Positions 37,201 through 51,400 of a stretch of 64,000 nt of DNA are shown here, piece after piece. A model generated the notes under the pieces. It made no database searches, was not told the origin of the DNA, and saw only the letters and a program-made list of their open reading frames with translations. Position 1 is the first letter of the stretch, and every line of letters begins with the position of its first letter. Source of the stretch: Pelecanus crispus (lineage: Eukaryota > Chordata > Aves > Pelecaniformes > Pelecanidae); contig NC_134645.1 of assembly GCF_030463565.1 (NCBI RefSeq), positions 1,619,501 to 1,683,500 on the forward strand, given 5' to 3'. Position numbers and translations under genes: made by a program.

Positions 37201-40200
37201 AAGCCAGATTGAGATAGAACAAAGGTGTGTTTATTCATAACATCCAAATCAGGCAGCACGATTTCAACGTTTATAAAAAAGACAGGTGCAGAAACGAGGA
37301 AAAACACCTCAGTCTACCCCCAGGTTAAATCAGTAATGTCTCTTGCTTGCTGGCTTCTCCTAATAAACCAGCAATCATGCTTCGTGTGTCTCCTCTCTCA
37401 GGTTAGCTGTCTGTCAGCTCCTGAGAGTTTGCTACAGTTAGAGAATGCAGTTGTTAAAGAGCTTTTCTACTTTCCCTGCTGCTCTGGAGTACTATTACAG
37501 CTAATTTTCCCTTTGAAATATTCTGAGGGGAAGGGCTATGTTGAATACCTTGATGTGTTGATACCTTGAAAACCATCCTGTTTCCTCCTTAGCCTTGAAT
37601 GTGTTTGTTTTCTGTTTCAGAATTAATCTGCAATCCTATTTTAGCAACTTTCCCTCAACTCATGGATCAGCCAGACCTGATGGATGCACTTCGCGTATGT
37701 TACCTACGTACCGTTCAATTACATCTGATGTGTCAGGATTTCTAGATAGCTTGCAAAATTTGAGCTTTTTTTTATCCTGTGAAAAGATAAATGGAAAAGC
37801 CAAACAGCAGAAAAGTTATAATCGTTTCGAGGACATGCTGATCTCTTGTGCCTTCAAAATTGCAAGAGGATGCTTGAGTACATTCAGAAGGCATGCAAAG
37901 ACATGAGGATGCTCAGGGGGATTAGCTGCCTGCATGTTTGTCTGGCTTCTGGGACGGTGCTGCCTTCGTGACAGGTGATTTAGCTTCTGCGTGGCAGCTA
38001 CAGGACAGTGCTGACCGCATTTACGCTGCAGTCCCTCGCAGGTGTCCCAGTACCAGGCAACAACAGCCGAGTTACTTCTGCCCGAAGGACGCTACTGTTA
38101 GAAGTTGTCAGCCTTTGGGGTTAGGCTATATTGCTCCATGCTTGCAGGGTGGGAAAAAATCAGCCTCAGTTGTGATTGATTTTTCTGAAAAGTGGATCCC
38201 CTTGATTTCATTTATATGGCTCTGACAGTTTCAAATCTCCAAATCCTCACATCTGTAAAGTTTGGTGGAATGGCTGTTTGCTTAAGTCAAGTAAACTGGC
38301 ACAAGGGAGGAATGGGGAGTGTGAGGAAAGTGGGACTGCAACAGGAGCTTTAACTATGGTGGGATTGCAGCGAGAGATTTTTGCAGCTAAAAAGGGAATT
38401 GCTTTAGATCTCCACCATCTCAGTCTGATTTTATATCTCATTTCATTTCAGAGCGCTTGGGCAGATAGAGAAAGAACACTGAAGAGATCAGAGAAGGTAA
38501 TGAACTACAGGTTTTTCTTTGACATATATTCAATCCAATTCGAACTAGAAGCTTTCTGTCAGTGTTACTGGTAGTTAGCTTCTCCTCTCACCATACATTT
38601 ATTTAGAAAACGTAGATACGCTAAATGCCGTTCTTAACATTTCTTACCCGTATTTGTAACAGTAAACCAGAAGGAGGAATATGAAATTAACTTGTAACTT
38701 TTTGTCTCGGTGTCTGTATACAGTTGTTAGTGGGGAAGCTATTATAGGTTTGTGCCCAAAGTGTGGCTCCCTTTCATGATGTGCTTCCAATACTCGACTG
38801 GTAAAAGCTTTCCACTGGTACAAAAGGGGCTGTGTATGTCCACAAAATCATCTTTCCTCCTCCAGCCTCTGAGCTCCAGTCCTCCCACAGTCTGCCTGGA
38901 AAAAGGCCCCCAAATTCTGCAAATCTCCCTACCGCAGACAGTTGTAATCTCCCATTTTGGCGTGTAGACAGCTGGAGAAGAACTGAATTGGCCATGTCAC
39001 CAGGCTTATCCATACCTTGTCCTACCTCCTGTCCTCTGGAGAAAGAGAAGCTGTAGGTAACTGGATGAGAAAGGCATTGGCTCTTGATCCAAGACACTTC
39101 ACTTGGGAGCAGCAGCAGGATATTTCACTCATTGTGCACGCTACTGAGTAGATACACAAGGAGGTCTCCCCATTTATGCAAACAAAACAAAATGCTGTTG
39201 AGTCAGAATCGCTTTTTCAAGGCCATTCATCCCAAATGAAAGCTGATCTGCTCAAAGAATTCGTAACTCCTCAGTATCCCAGAACCATCCAGTTTTACCT
39301 GATTTGTCATGTGCCACTCCCATGGTAGGATTGCTGCCTGGTGAATTCTTACTCCTTCTTGCATGGTTATATGAAGCTTAGCTGCTAAATCTCCTGCCGA
39401 GATGTGAACTGTTCTATGCCAGTCATAGCGCTCAGGTTTCTGGAACATTTCTGGAAGACTCTCAGTGGTCAATGAGTTTCCCAGGAGGCAGCACTCTGTT
39501 GTGTGACCTTGCACGAAGGGGTTTTCTCGTGTGCATGCGGAAAACGAGGCACACAAATTTTGTCTAGTTAAAAGCGGTCGGGATCTTCTGATATTTGATA
39601 ATCGACCAGGCTTGATTCTTAGTCTGTGGGTTTGCAAACTGCTCGTTACAGGGGAGGGCATAATTCTCGCCACGCACAGAATGTCCCGTCAAAGTGTGCA
39701 ATAACAGTACTTACGGTGTGGCCTTACCTCCCGCTAGAAGCCACGCGCTGTGAGGAGCGTAGGATTGTTGCAATTCTCTGCCTAGGGCCGTAGAGAAACG
39801 AGCGGAGTTTGGGCTTCCAAGGCAGGGAAGATGTGGCACTTCCCCGGTGGTCGTGGCGCACTCAGTCCGTACCTGCAGAGGCTGTGGAGAACAGCTGCCA
39901 CACACGCGTGTTTTTAGGAAGAAAGATAAATACCCCGTGAGCAAAGGGCTCTCGGTGGCTGTTGTACAGATTGCCATTTTGTGGCAACACTGGCATGGCT
40001 TGGCTGCGTATCGCTGCTCTTTGTCACTTGGAAAAGCAGGCGCGTTGGAGAGCAGATTTGTTGATCTATAGTTTATATCCTGTAGTTCTTGGTGGTGAGT
40101 TTGAGGCTCATCCGAGCTAACTGATGTTTGTTTAGGAAGGTCAAATCTCTTCCCGTTGTTATCCTGGGAACTGGGAGTTACTTGAATGTTTTCTTGTCTG

Positions 40201-40568
40201 TTTTTTTTCCTGTGTACAATACTTCTGTAGAAGTGCTTGGCAACACCGCATATTTGTACTGAAGTATTTTCAACTACTCTTCTCTGCAGAGAGATCGAGA
40301 ATTTCTGAAGTCTCTGTTTGTCCTGGTGTACCACGACTCTGTCTTCCCTCTCCTCCATTCCACTTTCCTCCCTGACTACAAGTGGGCTGAGGAAGAGTCT
40401 GAAGCATCTCGCTGGAAGGTGATTGCTGACTTTTTGAAAAAGAGCCGAGAGAATGATGGTGCGCTTCAGTACCTGCTGTCGTCGGAAAACACTCACAAAG
40501 CCTTTGATATCTCAGAGCTGGCTTACGATTTCTTAGGAGAAGCGAGGGAAAACACTCCTGGAGTGTGA
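22218..40568 (+). CDS. NPHP1: Nephrocystin-1 (NPHP1), complete, 20 exons, 678 aa
   Basis: Scaffold of the ciliary transition zone that binds NPHP4, NPHP2 and BCAR1. Exons: 22218-22286, 22373-22437, 23095-23155, 23641-23777, 24229-24433, 24773-24874, 25674-25765, 26210-26252, 26781-26865, 27507-27601, 28263-28391, 29571-29645, 30339-30449, 32159-32241, 33550-33626, 34489-34585, 34997-35109, 37621-37694, 38452-38496, 40290-40568. All are GT-AG and in phase. Residues 1 to about 105 are a Q/K/E-rich coiled coil, 111-155 an acidic run, and 161-214 the SH3 domain ([16 protein letters not shown]). The nephrocystin homology region follows ([53 protein letters not shown]). Length is close to human (677 or 732 by isoform). 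Exon 15 is taken to end at 33626 because only that donor keeps frame with exon 16. The poly(A) signal follows the stop by about 50 nt. Confidence 0.96.
22659..22770. repeat. 22-bp tandem array in NPHP1 intron 2
   Basis: The unit ATTTTTCCTCCTAATTTCTCCG is repeated about five times nearly perfectly, with slightly altered copies at both ends. On the transcribed plus strand it is pyrimidine rich. Confidence 0.9.
23830..23880 (-). repeat. Possible degraded CR1 3' end
   Basis: On the plus strand GGTTGGAAAGGACCCTGAAA resembles the reverse complement of the CR1 3' block TTTCAGGGTCCTTTCCAACC. It is only about 50 bp, in NPHP1 intron 4. Confidence 0.35.
28400..28990 (-). mobile_element. Possible LTR-like repeat in NPHP1 intron 11
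   Basis: The sequence changes character sharply after exon 11. On the minus strand an ATTAAA with TATAACT and GTGAATGGGCTCTC downstream looks like the R-U5 part of a retroviral LTR. Neither ends nor target duplication can be placed, and the family is not recognised. Treated as a weak fossil call; the edges are guesses. Confidence 0.25.
36838..36903 (-). repeat. CR1 LINE 3' end
   Basis: On the plus strand ATGGAATCATAGAATGCTTT and GGATTGGAAGGGACCCTTAG with AGGTCATCTAG are the reverse complement of the CR1 3' terminus, including its ATTCTATG-type terminal octamers. The fragment is short and lies in NPHP1 intron 17. Confidence 0.8.
36935..37230 (-). mobile_element. Possible LTR-like fragment in NPHP1 intron 17
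   Basis: GC-richer sequence next to the CR1 tail, with a minus-strand AATAAACACACC poly(A)-like motif at about 37228-37239. The mixture of GC-rich text and a terminal AATAAA is reminiscent of an LTR, but no bounded ends or family are recognised. It could equally be unique intron sequence. Confidence 0.2.
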
Positions 40569-40619
40569 ATGGATTATAGAAGAACACTTCAGGCTATATA
40601 AGAATGGGGTAACAATATA

Positions 40620-40625
40620 AATAAA
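40620..40625 (+). terminator. NPHP1: NPHP1 poly(A) signal AATAAA
   Basis: Canonical AATAAA about 50 nt after the NPHP1 stop codon, which would give a very short 3' UTR. A GT-rich tract (GGCTGTGGTTGTCTGTTG) lies farther downstream near 40780. Confidence 0.6.
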
Positions 40626-40629
40626 TTCT

Positions 40630-42426
40630 TACCAAAGAAAGAGAAACTGTGTACTATCTGAATTGTAATGAATATTTTAACATGTTTAACATTTTGAGAG
40701 ATAAAACAGATACAAACCCAATTATTTTATCAGTTTAACTAATGGAAATTAAATTTTTGACTTTGCAATGTTAGACAAGGCTGTGGTTGTCTGTTGCTAC
40801 ACATACCTGTTGTAGCCACGTCGAGTGTCGTATTTTGCCTAAACTGAGCAAATGCCAAGGCAGCGCTCTCCTCCTCTCTTGCAGCTTCCAATTAATTTCC
40901 AGTTTTGTTTTAATCAGGGTGAACAAAAGACTCTTTGTCACAGTACCCCAGTAGACTGGTAACAGGCAAGGAAAATAGCAATGATCTTTAAGAATGCTGC
41001 TGAGCAAGGTCAGCCAGGTTAGGGGGGGAAAAACAAAAAAAAAAATCATCTCTTGTCCAACCAGTGGACAGCAGGTTGCCTCTGTATTTAGACTGTTTTA
41101 CTGTTTTTCTTTCCCACTCAGGAAAAGGTTGGGTTATTCACAGGAATGTGCTTGACCCGCCTAATACAAATAAGAGCTGGTGAGAGTTCAGGACATGCTG
41201 CGTTTCCCCTGTGCGTGGCCGTGCCATACGGTAGCTCCCTCCGTGCTGACTTTCTAGGGCAGGCTAACGAGCTGCGGGGTATTCCTCAGCGGACCAGGAC
41301 GTTAAAGGCTTCTTTTCCCTGAGCAGTTTGTAACCACAGGCCCTATGTGCTGCCCGCTCCCAGGGGGAAGTTATTAATCCAATTTCTCGTTTGTGCTGGA
41401 GTCTGGATGCTTTCTGCACGGTGATGGGTATGTCACCACCGTGTCCAATGAGGTAGGCAGGCACCGAGTCCCACGAGGATTTAAATCTGAGCCTAGCACT
41501 AGTTTTGTCTGGTGCGAGATGTTTTAAAACAAGATGTTCCAAAGACCACTGCATGGAGCCCGAAGCCAGCTCCCACTGACAGCATTTGTAAACTGGAGCC
41601 TCTAGAAATGCCACAAAACGCTTCCCCCCGGCCCAGGGCGGGGCTCGGACAATAAGAAACAACATGGATTTGACCTTTGTATTGCACAAGGCTTGGCACA
41701 GAAGCCGAATTCCTAGGGCATCACTTGGTCCCACCAATTATCGGTGAGTTATGGCGTGAGGGGGAGCCCTCTGGAAAAAATAGCGTGCGCTTGTCGAACC
41801 CAAAGTGCATCTGCAAGGAGGTAAAAATCAAAGCTGTCCCAGTAGCTTCCTTCAGACCTTTCTGGGGACATAGGAGCATGCAGGCAAACCCTCCCATCTT
41901 TTACCAGTGTGTTGAGCTATCTCTAAAAAATGTTTGGCTGCAAGTTTTCGAAGGCTGGACGTGCCCAGTGGGTGTGGGGGAGTCTTACGTGAACACGGAG
42001 CAGAAACCTGAACAGAAAGGGGAGGAGGCAACAACAGCAGAACCAAAAATATTTCAGGCTTGAAAGCGTGCCAAGGACAAAAATTGATTGTGGGAAACGT
42101 TTCTGCCCCGGCGTGGTGTAGGATTTTTTTTTTTTTTCTTTCCCCTCTCGTTAAAGACCTTGAATTGATTGCCTGCCAGCGGTGGGGCCGGGGTCCCGTT
42201 GCTCTCCCGTCCGTGTTGTCAGCAGGGTGTGCGAAGCCCGCCGCAATAACCGGAGGGCTGCCGAGGGCTCCTTCAGCTGGAGGAAGCGGCGCGGTGCCAG
42301 CCTGGGCTGGTTTCTGTGATTACGTCCCTGCGGGTGTGTCGGTTAAAAGCCCGCACAGGAGCGGCGCGGCACAGGCAAACGTGAGCGGAGCCGAGCCGGA
42401 CCGGTCGTGGCATCAGCTGAGAAGAC
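40630..42426. other. NPHP1-MALL intergenic region
   Basis: No exon, RNA gene or named repeat is recognised. The last 250 bp before 42427 are GC rich with CpGs and are the likely MALL promoter and 5' UTR. Short homopolymers occur at about 41026-41044 (A-rich) and 42125-42138 (T). Confidence 0.4.
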
Positions 42427-44709
<2,283 letters not shown>

Positions 44710-45471
44710 GCCCGGCAGTGCCAGCTTCGCCTCTGCAGGACGAGGGCTTTCCCAGCGCAAGGGATGCAGCTGTCTTCCACCGAGGTGTCCCTGCCCTGTC
44801 ACCCACCCTGTGGGGACGGCAGTTGCTTTTTCACTTCACTGAAGGAGGGATTTTTGTACAGCGGTGTCATGTCTGTGTACTTTTGGGGACATTTTGTGCC
44901 TTGCCCATGGGCTACGCAAAGGGAGGGACTGGGTGCAGGCTCCAAGCCAGCCTCCCACTCCGACGTTCCGCCAAATATAGATGACCAAGGAAAGAAAAAA
45001 GAAAAAAACATCACTGTTCCTTCAGCAAAAAAATTCCTTTCTTATATTATTTTCCTATTTCTGGTTCAGCTAGATCATTCCCCAACACATAAATTCCTAA
45101 CAATAATATAATATTGCGTTCCTTGACTTTCAGGTAATTTCATCTGGTATGTGTAGTACTTAGAATAAAGCATCTACTAACAGTGCCTGACCAAACAGAT
45201 TTTGACTATATAAGCTATGTTCATTGAACAAGCTAATTTTACTCCGTAAGAGTTAAAGATTTCCTTTCAAAAACCAGAAAATGTTCACAGACTTAGAAAG
45301 CTACAACAGACTTTTTAAACAAGTAAATCATAGAACTTTTAACAAACTTGTAGATATGGTATAAAACTACAGCGTGAAAATACTTATTACTACAGTTATT
45401 TACAGTCGTTCTTCTCCGGTGTTTTCTAATTGCCATTACAAAATGGCAGAGTTCAGTTGCTGGCAGCGCCA
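44710..45471. other. Convergent MALL/ASB3 3' region
   Basis: The MALL 3' UTR runs to the AATAAA at 45164-45169. The ASB3 3' UTR begins at 45471 on the other strand. No canonical minus-strand AATAAA is present; AGTAAA at 45238-45243 (plus TTTACT) is the only variant noticed, so the two 3' UTRs may nearly meet or overlap. Confidence 0.5.
45164..45169 (+). terminator. MALL: MALL poly(A) signal AATAAA
   Basis: Canonical hexamer about 455 nt after the MALL stop codon, the first good match on that strand. It implies a 3' UTR of roughly 475 nt. Confidence 0.55.
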
Positions 45472-48400
45472 TCACCTAACACCGGCGTTACACGCGTCCC
45501 TCCTCTCTGCATCTTCAGCGCTGGAGTGACTGGTAGAGGGAGCTCCCTCCTCTCTCTGCCCCAGATAATCCTCTGCTTCTGGGATAGCGTTGACTCGCAG
45601 TACATCTAAGTAGAGAAGGTAGTCCTGGAGACAAGCTGGTAAGGGCAATTCCCGGATAAACCGGTCCGATCGTAGGCGTTCACTCGTCAAAATGGACCGG
45701 ATCTCAAGACGACAAAGATGAGACAGGGAAGGAATGAAGGCTGAAAAATTAAAAAACAAGTCACACACTGAAGAGGACACCTGTTGGGATTACATCACTT
45801 GCCTACAGTTACCTGGTTTAGCTGGATCCCATCTGAACCCCCCAGTCTCTGGCAGATAACGAGGCAGAGTTCCCCATAGTGAAGGGCTGTTGCCTGCTAG
45901 AATCAGCATTTTCGGAATTTCCCTATAGGAGCTAGAAAAGTTACCTTAAACTTCTAGAAACAAAAAAATCATTTTATCCTTAATCAGAGCGTTTCATCTA
46001 ACCGGTCTAGGACAGCTACCCGGCTTGGGGAGAGAGAGGCTCATGCCACCTTACAAGAAAAGAAAAATTAAGTCTAGAAGTAAATCCAGCAACAAAATAA
46101 CACAAGGGAAAACACTTTTAGGATAAGTATTAAATGACAGCATGACTCAGTTGGCATACGATGCCAAATGTTCTACCATGTTGCTAAATAACTTGACTTA
46201 GAACAATCCCTGCCAAAAGATACACAAACGTGTCTGTAGATGTGCATTCACTCAAATGTGAACTTTCGCATTATAGATCAACTTATCCCGATACAGAACC
46301 CCACAGTCTCCAAACTCTCCTAGTGGCTTCTCCGTTTATTTTATTCACAAGGAATCTGTAATATTAACTGCAATCATTTCAGTATGGAAGGGTAAGTACG
46401 GCAGGTGCGTAACTCGATGGGACCATACATTTTGCAAGCCTGCAGCTGGAGGTGTGAACACCAGTTCTTGAACTTTTCCGCACGAACCCTTCATTTTTAA
46501 TTTCCTAGGCTCACTCACATGACCAGCTTATCTCAGTTCAAGTGCTTGCTGTTCCTCAAGCGGGGAAGCCTGCCTCTCAGCACAGCAGCTGGCCTGCTTG
46601 CCCTGACTGCTCTTGGCTGAAAGAATGAAAAAGTAAAAACTTTCAAACTTCCACCTCCCCGGCTTTTTCCTCTCTGCTTTCTCTCTTCAGCTTCAGTTAC
46701 TGGATGCTATTACAACACAAATATATTTACTAATAGCACAGGAAACAAAGAACAAACTTAATCTAAATTCCCCAAATAAAACCTTTTTTTTTTTTTAACT
46801 CCAAAAAGATATCCTAATTAGCTTCAAATATTCCAAAGGAAGTATTATTTAGTAACATTATCACTTAGACATTTTAAAAATTATTACAGATCCTCTTAAA
46901 GGAGACATTTGCTTTGAAATGAGTCACTAACAAAAGACACCTGAATGCAGTTTTTCAGTCACATAATGCACAGCTCACAGTGCATGACCTGTATGTTAAA
47001 GCTGCTTTTCCGAAGGGCGAATGCAGTGAGCTCTAGTGTTTTCCTGGACAATCAGTTATTGAATCTTTTTGGCTGACCACATTTCGATTACAGGAGTGAC
47101 AATGAACAGCTAAATTTGTATGTATGTAATATGATGATTTATATGCTTTGTATTTTAATTACTGTCAAATGCTTACAGAACAGGATAGACACTTCATTGG
47201 AAATACAAATCAAATTAAAAAACATAAAAGCAGGGGGGATATTGTCTGGAAAACATAACCAAGTAACGTTGATCATCTTCCCTTAAATCTTCCAAGAGGC
47301 TGAACAAATCATTTCAGGAAGGTGCAATACTAATTTACAGTCACTACCCGTATTTTATAGCATATGCATTAATTTGAAGTGGACAAGATAGCCTAAACTG
47401 AGAATACCTACTTGAAACATACTAACTAGAAACTGAACAATGTAATGAGTAAAATTCATTCAAATACCCGAAACAACCAACCACGCAAACGTAACTGCTA
47501 TTTCTGCTCCCCAGTTTCTGGACAAGCAATGTCTATCGACTGCTGAACCTTCTTCGCCATCGTGCATTAGCACACAGAGCTGCTTTCCGCTTACAGCCTG
47601 GAAGCTGACATACACAGAGACTTTTTTTTTTTCCCTCCCCTAACTGTATTGCTTACCAAAATGGCTCTTGGGAGTCCAAGTGAACTTCTCTTTGTAGTCT
47701 GAAAGGTCTTGCTCTACAGCTGGAGGAAGTCTCTTCCAGTTTGTGAACTCCAGGATGAAATTAAGGGCATTCTCGGTCACAGAGAAAATCCTGCATCACA
47801 AAAACTCTCATAAAATACCATTTTACACAATAGCATAAATATAATAATGGCAACAACACACAGAAAGCTTTACTATTTTCTAACAAATCCTTAACAACCT
47901 ATATCCTAAGCCCAGAAACAGGAAACCATTAAAGAGAAACCCAAAGTAATTTGGACAGCACAAGCCTTTACTACTGTAATTTTATCTTCCTCCATTTCTT
48001 TTTAAAAGTAAGTTAGACTGTAAGAGAAAAATATCTGCTCTGAAATTTAAATGCCTCAGTAATAGGCAGAATTCTCCTCTGCACTAATTTCTTATTCCAT
48101 TTCCACCTAAATTTTAATAAGGGGTCACAACACCAGAGCATTATAAGCATTACCATCACTTTTGGGGAAAAAATGCACATACTCAGCACACATTCAGCCA
48201 CTTATTTGTTAAAACAAAACAAAAACCTCAAAATTTGCAAGTGTTTCAAACTCTCCTTCTACGGGAGACTGCACTTATATATATTCAGAAATAAGTATCA
48301 TTTACATTTCAAATCTTTAGCATGTGTGAAGAACTTTTAACAATAGCTTAATTATATAAAATGTATAAGGAGTTTTAAGTAACAGCAGGTAAAGCAACTG

Positions 48401-51400
48401 TTTTAGTATTACACATGACGAAGAGCCATGCAATTTCACAGAACAGCTTCTCAGCTGGGTGTATACAACCCTGAATTTTCATCTGAATGGAAATCTAAAT
48501 GCTCTAAACACACAAAAATACCAGACTAAAAAATTTTTAATACACTTGCTTTTTACAAGAGATTCATGTCAAAATTATTTTATGTCCCTTCTAGTTTTTA
48601 TTAATGGTTGGACTGGATGATCTTAAAGGTCTTTTCCAACCTAAACAATTCTATGATTCTATGATTTTTCATATTTGACTGAACTCTCAAACATTCACTG
48701 AAAACCATAGAGGAGAGAGATCCGATTGCCTAGCTTTCTTTAAGAGAAAGGTGATTTTACTTTTCCCCACTGGTAATTAAAATTGTCAGTGCTCGACTGA
48801 CCAGTTTATGACTGATTATACAGTTGTTTTGCACAAGGAGCCAGAGACAGTTAGTGAACCACATGCATAAGTCTCCTTTGCCAACTACTATCCTCCTGTT
48901 ATCTTCCAGTTAACATCGAAGAGTTAACATCGAAGAGTTAACATCGAAGAGATAAAATTACGAAAACATTAGTTTTGTAGATTTTGTAGATTATGATGTG
49001 ATAAGCATTGTTTTAAAAAGCGGATCTTTAAACAAAGGAAGTAATTGCTATGAAAGTATTTGTGGGTTATGTAACAAAATATGAAAAAGCATCACATATG
49101 ATATACACGGACAGTGAGACTTGCTCACTCACTGAATTGCAATCTTGCAGCGTGTTTACTTTTGCAATCACTTAGTCTTCTACGAATAAACAGGATCTAC
49201 AGAAGCACAGATATGCCATGCTTTACATATGCTCCTCTAATTACTGCTGAGAAAGCCATGGATGCTAATGATTAATAGAATCTCATCAAGTCATAAATGA
49301 ATGCATTTAAAACTACCAATGGTATCTTAACCACGATATCTTAACAGTACCTGAAATACAAATAAATATTTAAGTAAACTTCAAAATCCTACTCCTTTCA
49401 TACAGTTCAGTAATGCATGTAATGAGTTTATACATCTCGCATTATGTTGTTAACAGCTGAGACCTATGGTAGTAAAATCTAAGCGTCTAAGTTATGGTAG
49501 GGAAGTCTTCATGGACAAGAAAAAAACAGAAGAAAATACAAATACTTCATAATTTTAAACAGAAGTTTAATTCTGTATGCCTAATTAAATATAAAACATT
49601 ACCAAGTGGTTATTTGTATGTGGAAGAATTAAAAAAAAAAACCAAAACAGGCTGGAATTTTTGCCACATTATTTTGTTTAACACAATCTCTAACCGCATC
49701 CGTTTCCTCTCCTCCTAGCCTTGGCTCAGCTTCACCTTACATTTGTTTCCCATCCCTCCTGACCTCTTTCTCGGTATTTGAAATTCTTCTTACCATTACT
49801 GTATTACACATATACATGCAATTCGCAATTAAATTTGGGGGCCAATAGGAGATGTTCGATCTAAAAATTGTGAAATGATGCCGTTCTCCAGGGTAGTGAT
49901 AAAGCAATCTCCATTCTGGCTTTTTTCCTAAAAGAAATCTGTTTTACTGAATCCGGCCATCACCTGTCAATGTTTTATCTCAGACTTTTCGTAACCCTCA
50001 CCATTCCTGATCATGGCAGCTGATTATCAAGTGCTATCCTCTGAAAGCACGCTTTCAATGACATTGGCAACAGCTCTGCAGATTAGCATACAATATTTAA
50101 GTAAACAAGATAACGTTATCTGCTTACCAGAATCTGCACATTAAATTCACCGGATTAAAACCGGCCAAGAGCAGATAAGGCAGCCATTCCTTGTACTCCT
50201 CATGCGCTTTAACCGAGTAACTTATGAACTCCAACAGCTGCTCCCCAGAAGGCAGTGAACAGCCCAGCTTCAAGAAGCGTTGAAACAAAGCGAACTTTTC
50301 ATGGAACAGGCAATATCCCAAATTAATCTCAAGTAAGGTGATTCCATATTGCAGGAAAATATCGATGAAATAAAAAAACCTACGAACAGCACACAAGGAA
50401 CAGGATATCCTGTTAGTTTTTCCCCAGAAAGCATCTACCATTTCGCATCTTACCTCTGAAAAAGCGAATTTCTTCTACCAAAAATCCCCCCAAATCAAAG
50501 AAAAACCCAGCATGCCATTCTGACTGCAGTTCTTCCTGGAAAGCACCAGTTTAAAATGGAGAACTAGTTCAGGAGACCCCAGTCCCTGCATTTAACTCAT
50601 TTGCTCTTTTTGTCCTGAAAAACCTATGGTTCCAACCAGCTTCCAGCCCTTCAAAGCAAGCCTCTTGATCACAAACAGGAACTGCCCAAAGTCATCAACT
50701 CCTGGCATCTGTAACCCCGAGGTGTCACCGCACCGCTGATCCACCACGTGCTTGCTATAAGCACAAAGCACCGTGCCCACTTGATTAGGTTTCACCTTAA
50801 AAATACGCTACCCGCAATAGAAGGACAAGTATGTGAAAATATTCAACGATTGCACCCCAGAACTCGGGGACCAGCCTAACCTCCAAACTTCTTAAGGCTT
50901 GAATTTGCATCCAGCTGTGTTTGCAGGAAGCTCTGCAACCCACTGAACTACTGTAAACATTTTAAACTGCGTTTGCTAAAATAATTTTATCATTATCAAT
51001 TATAATACAGTAATATGATAATGAATGAGATTATGACTGATAATTAGCATGTTGCTTTTTAGTTAGCAATTAGACTGCACATGACTTCATAGAAGTGGTT
51101 TTGAAGTGGTGATATATGTTACCTGCCTCATTTACAGCACATTTTACTAGTTGTCTGGTCTGCATCCCTCCCTAAATTATTTATTATATACTAAGAATAG
51201 GACAGAAGGGCAAAAAATTATGTCCAAGGATTTTTAAAGACAGCTTCCTAGGAGTGCGCGATGAAAATTAGTAATAACAAACCCTAGGTGCTGCTTCCCT
51301 GCGCAGCTTATGCGTCATTTATGGAGATACGGGAAAGTACGTTCTGCCTCGCACCCTGATGCGTGATTTCACGTGCGCTGTTTTGGATCTGGATGAGCTC

